A DNA stretch of 47,455 bases from the NCBI GenBank assembly GCA_023334545.1, contig JAADVB010000146.1, positions 1 through 47,455 of the forward strand, written 5' to 3'. A model generated the notes under the pieces. That model was not told the origin of the DNA and ran no database searches. It saw nothing but the letters and a program-made list of their open reading frames with translations. Each line of letters begins with the position of its first letter. Within the stretch, counting starts at the first letter, position 1. Shown in pieces: positions 30,772-41,756 of this stretch. Source of the DNA: Salisapilia sapeloensis. Its lineage: Eukaryota > Oomycota > Peronosporomycetes > Peronosporales > Salisapiliaceae. Both the position numbers and the translations under genes were made by a program.

Positions 30772-31865
30772 ATGCTGCTCAATATGAAGTACACGGTGAT
30801 AAGTACGTCTACTTTATAGTCCAAGGTCCTGCTATGATCCTGACGACCTTGTATTAGCTGTACTTTTCTCCCTCGCATCCATGGGATGTGCCTTCTACGC
30901 ACTCGTCTACCCAGCGTGGTTCATGCAGCGCTATGAACGCGACGGAAAGAATGTCTTCCAAGGCTTTGGCATCTTTGCCTTCTACTCGACCGAAGGTCTC
31001 GACTCGCCCTTCTACGCATCGAAAACGATGCTCCAATACAGCGACTTTTGGTACGAATTGAGTAGACATTCTCTTCCATCTTATATTCATATGGACATGT
31101 AGCGAATCAGAGGAAGAACCAAACTACATGCTCGGTGACGGAGATGCCTTTCGAGAAGTCTTGTGTCATAAAGCAATCTTATCTGTACAAGCGACGACAG
31201 CGACAGGTGCCGCGACGTCAGTCGTGAGCCTCGTCCTCGCGATCTTCGCAGTCTTTAACCCGTCTGCAGGTTTCGCTGAGCGCGTCGTGTCGTTCTGTAC
31301 TTTAGCCTCCTCGCTTCTATTAGCTGTATCGCTTGTAATCTGGGGATGGCTCATCCAACAAAAGTTGTATCAAGTAGATAGTGTTAGTTCTGCCTACAAT
31401 ACGTGCAAATCGGACAATGATCAGTGGTCCTGTTGGTTCTACGGATACAGTTTCTGGGTCTGCCTCGCCTCCGTCATCATGCTGTCGGTCACAGGCTACC
31501 TCAGCTCCGCCGGACGTGCCGAGAAGATCAGGTACTTCCGTAAAGAGTACGAACGGGATCTTGCGACGGCCGTTCAGCAGTCCATGCAGCCGCATGCACC
31601 TGCCCCGACGCCGTACTATACTGGCAACCAGGAGACGCCGTACCAGCAGGCGCCTCCGTTCAATCAGGCACCCAAATACGGCCAAGACAATCGCCAGCAA
31701 CCGATCAACAACGTGCCATTAGCACCAACCGACAGCTATAGCTACAACCAGCAAAGCGGCTACACCAGCCAGAACAGTGGTGGGGAAGCAGCGTACCCGG
31801 CGTATCGTGAGCAGCGTCCGCACCACTCGGTGCTTGGCCGACAGCCGAGTGGTGGCGTCGTCTAG
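30772..31865 (+). CDS. Four-span membrane protein with Gln/Tyr/Pro-rich tail
   Basis: Predicted 328 residues from three exons: 30772..30802, 30858..31050 and 31103..31865 (introns of 55 and 52 nt). Splicing gives the first membrane segment (VLFSLASMGCAFYALVYPAWF), a loop of about 70 residues with the acidic ESEEEPN stretch, then three more segments (SVVSLVLAIFAVF, FCTLASSLLLAVSLVIWGWL, FWVCLASVIMLSVTGYL). A Cys pair in the second loop (CKSDNDQWSC) could form a disulphide. The cytosolic tail of about 110 residues is rich in Pro, Gln, Tyr and Asn (YYTGNQETPYQQAPPF, SYNQQSGYTS), suitable for protein-protein contacts. The four-span topology resembles claudin/MARVEL-type proteins, but I recognise no family signature. 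The first exon is short and the start (30772 or 30784) uncertain. Confidence 0.75.
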
Positions 31866-31937
31866 ACGCTACTTCTTTGTCTATTGCAAACACGCGACTA
31901 CTTTCACTTTTACGTTTACTTTCTAAATGTCTTTCTT

Positions 31938-33634
31938 TCAAGTTAATGCGACGGCAAGTCGATGTAGAAAGTCTTTTTCGTCTTCTAGTGATGCCTGTGG
32001 TAGTATGAGTTCATGGACAGCGAGGATCGTGAGGCACTGAGCGATGCGAGGACCAGCGTTCTCGCCACCAAGATACGCCTTCACGTCTCGTCCATCGAGC
32101 TTTCGACTACGTGCATGAAAGTCTTTCGATGCACCAAAAACTTGTTCTTGTTTTAGCGTATGCGTCTCGATCATCTTTAAGTACGTCGTTAGACGCTCTT
32201 CTCGGACGTTTGGATCACAGGACGCAGCGACGATGGATAAAGCAGGAGAGAGGACGCCACTGTATTTACTTGTCCAGAGGATGAGATGGATGTACATGTC
32301 GTATGGACTCAAGTCTTTCGATGGGAAGCTTGCAACGGCTTCGACGATATGTGCAATGCGTTTCGCACCGGCTTTTGAGAATTTCACATTGACCTTGAGC
32401 AACTCAACGATCTCATCCGTACGTAAGCATTGGTCGATGTCTGCTTGACGACGTAGGAAGTCGACACCTGCACGTATGATGTCATCGTCTCTATCCGCAA
32501 AGTATGTTCGACACTGGTCGATCCAGTCCGTATCGAGCTCAGCGACAGGAGGGAGCTCTGGGATGGATTGAAAGTCGATGAAGAGCGGAGATAGAGCAGC
32601 TCCAAGAGCTTCGACGAAGCCGATGCTAAAGTTGGCATGGGCTAAGCGACTCTTATGGAGGAAAGCGAGACGGTCTTGTGCTTCGTGGACGATAGCATCG
32701 GTCCATTGGCGCGATGTCAATGGACTTGTAGCTTGTGAATCGAGGAGCACGAGGTCTAGTAGATGGAATTGAGAAAGTAGTGCAAAGGCACGAGGCGGAT
32801 CGCTACCAGAGAGCATCTTCATGGTCTCGATGCCGATACGTTCACGACTCACTTTATGCATCATAGCGTCATGGAGCTCTGGGTGATTCAAGACAGTTGA
32901 TTGGATCTCTGGTGCAAGATCAAAGCGGAATTCACAAGCAAAACGAAGAGCACGCAAGATACGTAGCGGGTCGTCCAAGAACGTTTGGAGCGGATCCAAA
33001 GGCGTACGAATGATACCTCTTTCTAAATCTACGAGGCCTTGGCCAGTAAAATCTTCTACTTGGTCGGTGAGGAGGTTGTAGAAGAGAGCGTTGATAGTCA
33101 AGTCACGCCGTTGGACGTCTTCTAGAGGTGTCGCGAATGGCGTCGAGTCTGGGATACGACTGTTTTCGCTGTAGACTTCGGAGCGTAAGTGGACAAAGTC
33201 TACAGATCGGTTGTCTAGACTGACAGTAGCGACTTCTAAATGCTTAGACTGGACGATGGAGTTAGTATAGAACGGATGCAAGGAAGAGGTGGAGGTACCT
33301 TGTCAGCATTCGCTCGGACGATGCCGATGGAGGCACGAGGGAGATTGCGCTTTGCCTGGAACTTGATGATCTTGTTGGCAAACTCTGTGCCAGTCATATT
33401 GTCTAGGACAAAGTCGATGTCGGGTGAATCGCGACCAAGTAACTTGTCACGGACCCATCCACCAGCGACTCGAATTTGTGTCTTTGGTGCATGGACACGA
33501 CCAACATACTTAATGAAATTAAAGAGATCTTGCTCTTCTTTCGTTAGATGCAATTGTTTCGATCGAGACGTGAACGTCCGGCGTGCACACAGCGCCGCAA
33601 CGTGCGTCCACTTCCTGCGCCACATCATGTGCAT
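31938..33634 (-). CDS. TRNT1: CCA-adding tRNA nucleotidyltransferase
   Basis: Predicted 548 residues from exons 33634..33299 and 33248..31938, with a 50-nt intron. The start is placed at the MHMMWRRKW cluster, which begins a basic, Arg-rich N-terminus (MMWRRKWTHVAALCARRTFTSRS), a probable mitochondrial signal. Dual cytosolic/mitochondrial use from alternative ATGs is common in this family. Class II signatures: GGWVRDKLLGRDSPDIDFVLD (the DxD metal-binding pair); SKHLEVATV, completed by the splice; RRDLTINALFYN; and RILRALRFACEF. The enzyme adds CCA to tRNA 3' ends without a template, which is needed for aminoacylation. It is convergent with the tetraspan gene, 72 bp apart. The frame is open further upstream, but that stretch is Phe-rich and not family-like. 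Confidence 0.92.
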
Positions 33635-33781
33635 TAGTTTTGTCAGACAAAATAATTCGAATGATGAGTTGGGTGGTCCAAAGAAAAAGAAAAAGTAAAA
33701 AGTAAATTCTTTCATTGATAGTATGCACAAGTATGGGCGTCATGTATGCTTCTCGGACCTAGTCGACCTTGATCATGCAAT

Positions 33782-36700
33782 TTACTTTCGACTGTGGTGC
33801 TTTTGTTTTACTGGACGAATTGGCTGCGTCCCTGGTATCTCGCATCGACCTCGCATCTGATTACGATTACTCGTCTGCTCCACATATCGTCCAGCTTGGA
33901 GTTTCTTATCGTGTTGGCTACTCTTGCCTTTCCTAAAAGGCTTGGCATTCTTCACATGACTTTGCTTGTTCGAGGCAGTCGGTTTATACCGACTTCCGCT
34001 ACTGACTTCCATGGACACGGTCGAACTGTCGGATGCCGTCGAGTCCCTCAGCTCATCTGCGTTTTTCTTCTTATACTTATAAGCCCAGACGCCGAGCAAG
34101 ACACAGACGATGGCTAGTGTCCCGACGAGCACACACACGACGATCATCCAAGCCTGCAATCCGCCATCCTCCTCTTTATCAGCTGCCAAGGTCGTGTCGA
34201 GACTACCGGACAAGGACGACGCGACGAGAGCAAAGTCCTGCCCAGCTTCGTTGCCAGCCTTGACGCTATATCCAGCGACTACTGCCTCTAGAAGGACACC
34301 GTGGGTCGTATCCATTTTGGTACTACTTTCCTCCGCCAAAGAGACAGCGTCTTGGAAGGAGACTTCAAGCATTTCGACATTGTTCATACCATCCCTCTGA
34401 CCTTTACCGGACAGTGGGAAGATGCGCGGTGTCGATGTGTCGACTGAATTCGAAGACGTGTTCACGTCTTTCGTACTTTGCTGTCCATCCTGCGATGGTA
34501 TGCGAACGAATAGATCTAAATCGTTCTGAAGCATCGATCGAGAGCCTTGGGATCCAGGTGGGTCCGTCCATACGATCGTAATCCGCAAGTTCGCGCCTGG
34601 ACGTAGCATGAATAAGAAGGACGATTCTTCCCCATGTCGAACACGCGGCTGCGACTTGTCCGATGCGTTCGGATAGAAGTACATGTCCTTATTCGCTAGC
34701 GAACCGTTGTGGGAACCTAAGAACGTTGCCAAGGTAGGTAGACCGTAGCCTTGGTCATAGTCTGGGTACGTATCGAGTTGCTTTGCACGATCCTCCAGAG
34801 CGACGCAAGACGTGATGCCATCGTCCGAGTCATCCATCCGCTGCTCCATCGCTCGTCCGCTGTGGATGAGCAGAGCTTTCAGTAGCGACGCAGGGACGTT
34901 GGACATGCTATAGGCAGGGTCCTTGGCACCATGCTTCCAGTATCCGTCTCGTAGCCATTCGTGGAGGAGGACAGCCATCCCAGCGACGATCGGAGTGGCT
35001 TGGGACGAGCCTTTGAGGTCGCACATGCCATTGGTCTTGATGTTCGTCCCTGGCTTCTGAGACTCGGCAGACGTGAGGGTCATTCCAGGCGCGACCAAGT
35101 CTGGTTTGAGCCGACCATCCATCGTCGGACCGATGGAAGAGAACGACGCGACGGTGCGCTCGTTGAACAAGTCTGGACACGTCGCAGAGGACGAGAAGGA
35201 GGCTTGTGCGTTGAGAGAAGCACCGATGGACAAGACGTTCTTGGCTCCAGACGGCGCACTGATCGTCCTTGAACCTTCGGAGCCACTGTTCCCTGCTGCG
35301 ACAATGATGAAAATGTTCGGATGTTCATATATGTATGCATCTAGTTTCCTCGACTGGGCGTTATAGTCATTCCCACCTGTACCCCATGAGAAAGAGAAGA
35401 CTTGTGCACCTTCCTCCACTTGCGTCGTCACTAGTTCTTCTACATCGGATGGTGTCTCGAGATGGACGTCACATCCGTTGCTGCCAGCACAACTTTCATC
35501 TTGTTTGCCAATATCCATGAACGCAATTTTCGCTGCAGAAGCTATGCCGAGGTCATCATACTCTCCTGATACGGAACTACCGGCGAGAAGACCAGATACA
35601 TGTGTGCCATGTCCGCACGTCACTTCTCTACTCTCATCTACTTTGTTTGCAAATGCATTATACCGAATGACTTTACGTGCAGACGTATTTGCTTGATCAA
35701 AGATGTCACGTGCGTCCTGATCGAATTGATCGTGATCCAAGTAGAGCCCTGTGTCAGTGATACCGACGACCATGCCTGAGCCTTTAATACCAAAGGACCG
35801 GAAGTTACTGACACCTACGATGTCTTGGACGTACTCATCCAACTCGCGATGAGTCGAGACGACGGGAGGGAGTTGGTCGGACAGGAAACGGTTTTCGATC
35901 GAGTCGGTCACACCTCGAAGCATAGCGTTCATCGTCATCTCGACTTTCCGATCCACCCACTCGACCGCGTCATCATCTACGACGGCAGCGACGGCTTTCG
36001 ACCACGTCTCAAAGTCCTCTAAAGCGATCATCTCGAGGTCGTTCGCACCGACTGCAGAGAAGATATTCGAGAGCCCTGTCGAGTTCTCTACGCGTTTATT
36101 CAGTCGAGACAGTGCTTTCTCCTGGTCTGCGCCAGTCACAAGTTCAATCGACAAGGCAGGTGCCTCTAATTCCTTCCAAGTGTCTGGTGCATCGACACTT
36201 CGAGCGAACGGAGTGAGCTTTAGAATCGCTGGCAAGGCGACGACACTAATGATACAATCCAAATCAAGTAGTTGCTGTCCGATACGATTGTCCATGTGTA
36301 GTAGGAGGACACTATAGTCTACGTCTGTGTCGTCATCACTTCGTGTAAGGAACGCCGGGATGGAACTTTCATCTTTCTCTCGATCCCATATCGTATCGAT
36401 GTCCTTGAGACACTGCTTTTCATCCATTCCATTGTGAAGTCGGACGAGCATCGGTTGCTGGTCAAACGGATCTGTATCGTCGTCGCTACTAAGCGCATCA
36501 TCGAAGAATTGTTCCTGGAAGAACTGGAGCTGGCATGCAACAGCTTCGGTCTCATTTAGATTACTCGCTATGAGCGCATCATAGGCTTCGAAGAAGATGG
36601 TCGGGAAATTCTTGAATGGATTCGAGTCCAAGTCACCTATGGACAAGACGACTTGCTTCTGACGCTCAGTACTTCCCGGGAGGTTTCGACAGGCCATGAA

Positions 36701-36964
36701 ATCGATTTCTTGGATGCTACTACTGGTAGCATTTACTCCTTGTACTCGAGCATTTCCTGTATTTCCATCTTGTACTGCAGCTAGTCGCCGATATGTACCA
36801 CAATTAGCTGCATTACATTCCGACGTTTCCTGCAAATGGCGATATGCTTGGCGAATATGCAGTGGCGAGCAATGATAATCACAGAACGCTTCCTTCGATA
36901 CGAACTCCAGACCTGAGACACATACGAGTGAGTATACAGCGAGGAGCAGTACGCCCGACTGCAT
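33782..36964 (-). CDS. Secreted/membrane-anchored subtilisin-like serine protease
   Basis: Single exon, 1060 residues. A signal peptide (MQSGVLLLAVYSLVCVSG) precedes a pro-region of about 370 residues with several Cys. The subtilase (S8) catalytic triad is complete: Asp in GITDTGLYLDHDQF (about 400), His in GHGTHVSGLLAG (about 450), oxyanion Asn in VAAGNSG (about 555) and Ser in GSSQATPIVAG (about 651). A beta-sandwich-like segment (LRITIVWTDPPGS, NDLDLFV) follows, as in several eukaryotic S8 proteases. Residues about 940-965 form one membrane span (IVVCVLVGTLAIVCVLLGVW) followed by a basic Lys/Arg/Ser-rich cytosolic tail. This is a type I topology that puts the protease outside the cell or in the secretory pathway. 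Many N-x-S/T sites occur in the ectodomain. Confidence 0.93.
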   Translation of the reverse strand: MQSGVLLLAVYSLVCVSGLEFVSKEAFCDYHCSPLHIRQAYRHLQETSECNAANCGTYRRLAAVQDGNTGNARVQGVNATSSSIQEIDFMACRNLPGSTERQKQVVLSIGDLDSNPFKNFPTIFFEAYDALIASNLNETEAVACQLQFFQEQFFDDALSSDDDTDPFDQQPMLVRLHNGMDEKQCLKDIDTIWDREKDESSIPAFLTRSDDDTDVDYSVLLLHMDNRIGQQLLDLDCIISVVALPAILKLTPFARSVDAPDTWKELEAPALSIELVTGADQEKALSRLNKRVENSTGLSNIFSAVGANDLEMIALEDFETWSKAVAAVVDDDAVEWVDRKVEMTMNAMLRGVTDSIENRFLSDQLPPVVSTHRELDEYVQDIVGVSNFRSFGIKGSGMVVGITDTGLYLDHDQFDQDARDIFDQANTSARKVIRYNAFANKVDESREVTCGHGTHVSGLLAGSSVSGEYDDLGIASAAKIAFMDIGKQDESCAGSNGCDVHLETPSDVEELVTTQVEEGAQVFSFSWGTGGNDYNAQSRKLDAYIYEHPNIFIIVAAGNSGSEGSRTISAPSGAKNVLSIGASLNAQASFSSSATCPDLFNERTVASFSSIGPTMDGRLKPDLVAPGMTLTSAESQKPGTNIKTNGMCDLKGSSQATPIVAGMAVLLHEWLRDGYWKHGAKDPAYSMSNVPASLLKALLIHSGRAMEQRMDDSDDGITSCVALEDRAKQLDTYPDYDQGYGLPTLATFLGSHNGSLANKDMYFYPNASDKSQPRVRHGEESSFLFMLRPGANLRITIVWTDPPGSQGSRSMLQNDLDLFVRIPSQDGQQSTKDVNTSSNSVDTSTPRIFPLSGKGQRDGMNNVEMLEVSFQDAVSLAEESSTKMDTTHGVLLEAVVAGYSVKAGNEAGQDFALVASSLSGSLDTTLAADKEEDGGLQAWMIVVCVLVGTLAIVCVLLGVWAYKYKKKNADELRDSTASDSSTVSMEVSSGSRYKPTASNKQSHVKNAKPFRKGKSSQHDKKLQAGRYVEQTSNRNQMRGRCEIPGTQPIRPVKQKHHSRK

Positions 36965-38752
36965 TCTTATTCGAATTGGACTCTTGATGGAAGGGATTTC
37001 GCGCTGATAGCTTTCGTGTGTTCTAGCGTTCCTGCGTCCCAGCTGACAATTCTGACTAGAAACTCGGGATCAGGTGCCTAATGGAAGTGTAGGCTATTGA
37101 ATTGAAATCGAGAGCAACGGACAACAAGATAGCCTAGTAGACCTTTGCTCGAGCGTATTTTAATGTGCTTATAATGGAAGAGGAAGTAGAGGGCGTGCAG
37201 CTTTCAATCGCTGACATCATGCTGAGGTGGCAACTTCATACTGACACTAAGTCTTATGACACCTGGCAGATATTTTCGTGGGTAGTAGACAGGGATAGCG
37301 TAGGTGGAGATATATAAGCAAATAGAACTTTTGTGTGCAAAGGGCATGTACTCGATCAAGGAAATGAAAGAAGTGTAGTTGAAAATAAAAAAATAGCTTA
37401 GAAAAGATACGAAATATACGTGGAACTCTTCCTTGATTTGGTAGTGTGCTGGCGTTCAGAGTTGACAAGACACGAGAGCATCCCTTGCGTTGCTTGATCC
37501 TACGCATATCAGAGTAGTAGCCTTTACCGGAATATGATCAGGAATCGCTTGCGTCATTGCTCCTCAAGCTGCTTGTCTCGAGTTAAACGATTGTTGAAAG
37601 TAGACAATGTAGAGAGTTGATTGTACGAAAGTTTCTTCCAATGCCATTACGAGGATATTAAATGGTTTAAAAAGTAATGTAGAAAGGAGGTGTTTGCTGT
37701 AGGCATATCATAGAAGCATGCCCCAACTATGTTAAAGAGGGACTTAAAGTCGGCATTATCGATCATAATACCAATTCCACTAGGCTAGGTTGCTATCGTG
37801 CTGTCTTTGGCACCATGAATAGATGTGCGCATAGCTGTGCACTGAATCCCATCGTATCTCTTTTCCGGGTATTGCATCCTCGGTGCTATTGCACACAGAC
37901 AGGAAGCTTAACTGAAATCAAGCTTAGACACTTGCAAATATCCTTTGGCCACAGCATACATGAATGATTTAGTGTTCTGTCAAGTGGCAGGCCCATTAGC
38001 ATTTCCACTGTTGCTACAGTAATTAAATCAACCGATCGACTAAGGCGCTTTAGAGAATTTCTTAGTTGCTCGTGCCGTCCTTAAGAAACTGAGCACCCAA
38101 TTTCGCTCGATTATGCCAAATAAACATCAGCTTCTTTAACAATAAAAGACATTCGTTTCGTCTTGGAGACTGTGAGCGATCTCCGTTGCAAAGTTGGTAG
38201 CAAATCCTGTTCACTTTAGTCCCTCGCGTGGGCAATCAAAAGGCGAGACCAATAGACATGTTCCCAAACTCATCCAAATTCGTTGTGACCTCATATACTG
38301 TTCAAGCATCCAGTGGATACTAGTCCGAATCCAAATCTATAAGAACTGAAAGCTTGGAGATGTACAGAAAGACCTACTATATCGTAGTGGGTACTGCGTC
38401 TCCGGACTTCACTTTAACGGAAGTGTCTGTTGATTGAGTTTGGTAGCAGTGGGTCGACACTGCAGGCTATCTCGAACAAAGAAAGATAGATGTAGATTGC
38501 TTAGATCTTTAAATTAAGTTTTAGATACACTTACTGCCATCCTAGAACAATGTCGGCATCTTTTTAACATGATCAAGTTGGAACTAGATTATATAAACAG
38601 TGAGCACAGCAGAGCCATGTCCTGGAATAATTACGTATGCATATGCCGAATACTTGAGGTGAAAGAGCAGGAAGCAACGAACAAGCATTTGCTGGAAGTT
38701 GATAAACATCCACAACTATCATTTTCCTTCGTTACGATGGCTCATATGCAGT
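36965..38752. other. Gene-poor spacer upstream of the protease and downstream of MGL3
   Basis: About 1.8 kb, AT-rich, with only short unsupported frames. It holds the protease promoter. A segment near 38220-38255 shares a short word (gcaatcaaaagg plus a few bases) with a spacer near 17470, both lying 3' of an MGL/EEP cluster. The match is too short to prove common origin. Confidence 0.5.
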
Positions 38753-39767
38753 CTAATGCAGTGGGAAGCGGGCCTTTAACCAGTCCGTAAGAGTCTGCAT
38801 GACTTCCTCTCGCTCTGGCTCATCGAAAAGGGCATGGTAGAGTCCATCGAACTCCCGGAACTCCTTGTCTTTATTCGCGAGCCGGTCGTAGAACTCATGA
38901 GCGCTTTTACGATTCGTAACTTTATCGTTCGTACCCATGAGCATTAGTAGTGAAAGTTGACAGAAAGCACTGGACGCATCCGTCACTTTCTCATCCGCCT
39001 GCAATGACTGCATCCCCGCTAATGTCTACAACATGATTGAGTATGCTGCATATAATAAATATTTAATAGCTCTCTACCTGGACTCCCATGCAAACGGTGA
39101 TATTACCAGTCGTTGTAAGTGGGTCTTGCACGAAATCATCCAAAAAGCCTGGTCGACGAGTAATCCAATCGGGATTGACGGCCGGTACGATTCTCGCTTT
39201 CGGGAAGAGGCTTGCTAGTGGTTTTGAAACGTACGTTTGCAAACGGAGAGTTGTCGTCATCTCAACACTGAGTGCTGGCGCAACGAGTACGAGCGCTTGC
39301 AGCTTTTGCTCGGCGGACACTGCCGTAAGTGCACTGACGAGTGATCCGAGCGAGAACCCACACAGAGCTAAGGGAGGTAGATTTTCACCAAGGTAGGAAG
39401 GTAGCACACTCGTTTTTGCAAGCGCGATCATTTCATTCGTGTCCTCGACCAAGTGTTTATAGTCTTCCACGGTAGCTCGTTCCCCAATCGGCTCATTGTC
39501 ACTCTTGCCATGAGCAACGAGATCGTAGGCAAAAACACCAAAGTCATTCTTGCACAGCTCTTCGTACAAGGCATAAAAGCGGCGGCAGTGCTCGCCAATT
39601 CCATGGATGAAGACAATGACACCTCGAAGCGTGTGGCTTTCGGGTGGCAAGACGGTAACGTAGGAAAGGTTGAGACCCCTTGCATTCTTGTGGAATCCTT
39701 CACCTTGGCGAAAGTCCTTTGGAAGGTCGTTGGCGCCGTATTGTAGCGGCAGTTTATCAGTTCCCAT
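38753..39767 (-). CDS. Monoglyceride-lipase-like alpha/beta hydrolase, paralogue 3 (MGL3)
   Basis: Predicted 320 residues from exons 39767..39078 and 39025..38753 with a 52-nt intron. Motifs: FIHGIGEHCRRF, AYDLVAHGKSD, nucleophile elbow GFSLGS, catalytic Asp in GTNDKVTN and catalytic His in GLYHALFDEPE. The N-terminus (MGTDKLPLQYGANDLP) precedes the RQGEG motif shared with MGL2. The intron, placed after CMGVQ, has no counterpart in MGL1 or MGL2. The substrate is probably a monoacylglycerol or similar ester, by family. It lies 2 kb from EEP3 on the opposite strand, repeating the MGL-EEP neighbourhood seen at 13-18 kb. Confidence 0.9.
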
Positions 39768-41644
39768 CGACTTGAGCTCTTGAGTGAATTCCTACTTGTG
39801 ATATGGTCGAGGATGTATAGTAAGCGTCCTGACAAGTTGTGCGGTTGTGGCGAGGGATAAGGATAGCTGCACCTGTTGACTCGTTTACCAAGCTTATTCA
39901 GCAGTCACCATAGCGTTGACAGTGGGATAGATCTACATGAACGACATTGAAGCGCTAGCTGCAGCGGAGATAGGTACGACCGTCAAAGAGACTCATGGAA
40001 CTAGAAACATAATAAATAAAGTTGAGTTTTATCGTTATTACTAATTGACATGTGACTTTCGCTTACTGCCATCCATAGGGCAAATTGAATTGGTAAAAGT
40101 TTGGAGCAGCCATGCATTCTTCTTTTACATTTACAAGAGAGATTTATGCTCGGTTTGTATCTTGCCAGTACGCTTTACTTCATTTTGCGATTCAATTTTA
40201 CTTTGATCATGTATCGTTGTCTTTAAATGCATGCTCTGAACAAAGAATTGCCTCTAACCTAACGTCATAGCTGACAAAGAAGTGGCAGTGAGTGGTGTAG
40301 TGTGAGCACCACGACCTTGGTTATGCAGCAGATTGAACCCATCCTTTGCATCGAAGCAAATTGTGTACTTTAAACAAGGAAAGCAGAGTCGAATGTATGC
40401 GTAGGGTGTAGTCAGACTGTTTGGAAGGGGCAACGAGCATGACAACGCAATGTTTGTGAAGCCTCGTTTAATCTGTTTCGTCTGAGCAAATCGGATATAA
40501 TTGGTAAAGGTACAGCATTATCGAGGACATGACGACAATTCCCGAACATAGTAATATACGTAGCTACTCTTAAACAATACAGTATTATCTGGATTTTTGC
40601 AGGGAAGACAGCTAGATGGCTTGAATACTAGTTCAATAGATTGATGAACAGTATGGATTGCTTGAACACCGGGTAAATCTCGGAGCTGCTTTCCCATCGC
40701 TTTTTACTGATAAACAACTTGTAACTGCATCGATGTAAGAGTTCCTGTACGCACGTTCTAGTCATCTTGTCCATCCCTAGAACGTAATGAAAGCTAAGCA
40801 AGGAGATGGAAGCTTATCAACGACTTCTTTGTTATTTCTGCCAATTCATCGTTGACTTACTAAATATGGCCGAAATTATACATGTCGCCTCTTGTTGATT
40901 GCCAACAGTGTTCATACTATTGACGACTCCAAGATATACGCCATACAATCTCTTGGTGCTTTTGTAGTATGGTAATTGCGGTCTTGTTTGAGCGCTCTTT
41001 GGTGCCAACTTCAACAATAACGCATACTTTATCCAAGTCTTTTATATTTAACAAAATCACCGGAACAACATGGCCATTTGTACGGACATTTCGTATAGGA
41101 ATCCATGGAGAACTGGGAGAGGATGTAGCCAGCACTTCTACTCTGCCATAAAGTGGCGGCTAGATGCCTGAAATCGAGCTTTTACGTGCGAAGTACGACG
41201 ATTCAGCTCAGATGAGAATCTAGTCCATCCAGCAGATTGTATCGAGTATCTAGCCTGAAATACGTATGTTTACTACCGGATACGCCTTCCAATAGCCATA
41301 GAACGAGATTAATTTCTGATATTCTCTACTATTCGGTTCAATTGCACGACGGTCGGGAATCGATCGTTTGTTCCTTAAACGGTCGGAGGAAGCATTAGAA
41401 TATTATTTTTCATCCAATGCCCAACTCGACTTCTTGGTAAAAATTTTATTCATGTCAAACGACTCCGAGTAGGCGGTGAATGTCGTTACGGCTACCAAAC
41501 AACTTTTTGTATCGCAAGACCGAATCGATCTGCAGGAGTCAAACATACGAAATGATCCACGCTATCCATCTTATTCCTGCTCTATGCACGCTCGTAGACG
41601 AATTGTAACTGACGCGATCCCCACATGACCAGAAAGTTTGGACT
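39768..41644. other. Gene-poor spacer between MGL3 and EEP3
   Basis: About 1.9 kb between divergent genes, AT-rich, holding both promoters. Frames of about 60-70 codons (for example 40254-40445, 40832-41135) overlap on both strands and are unsupported. No transposon ends or tRNA were seen. Confidence 0.5.
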
Positions 41645-41756
41645 GATGATTGGTCGACCGACTGGCGTGGTGCCTTTTCTATTCGATTGCATGCGTCCCG
41701 ATGTTGCTTTGGGAGTCGAGCATTCCGAAACTTGATCGATCGAGCACAGGCAAAAT
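41645..41756 (+). promoter_or_regulatory. EEP3 proximal promoter, conserved with EEP1
   Basis: These 112 bp align with the 112 bp before EEP1 along their length, with the same distance to the ATG. The block corresponding to EEP1's ACTGACGTGGCG reads ACTGGCGTGGTG, so the TGACG half of the bZIP-like core is lost here. Other shared blocks are ATTGGTC near the distal end and AAACTT plus ATCGAGC near the start codon. Confidence 0.6.

Noticed and set aside
17440-38255. Short similarity (gcaatcaaaagg plus neighbouring bases) between spacers near 17470 and 38230, considered as a retroelement remnant flanking both MGL/EEP clusters
   Set aside because: Only about 16 nt match and translations give no reverse transcriptase, integrase or RNase H motif.
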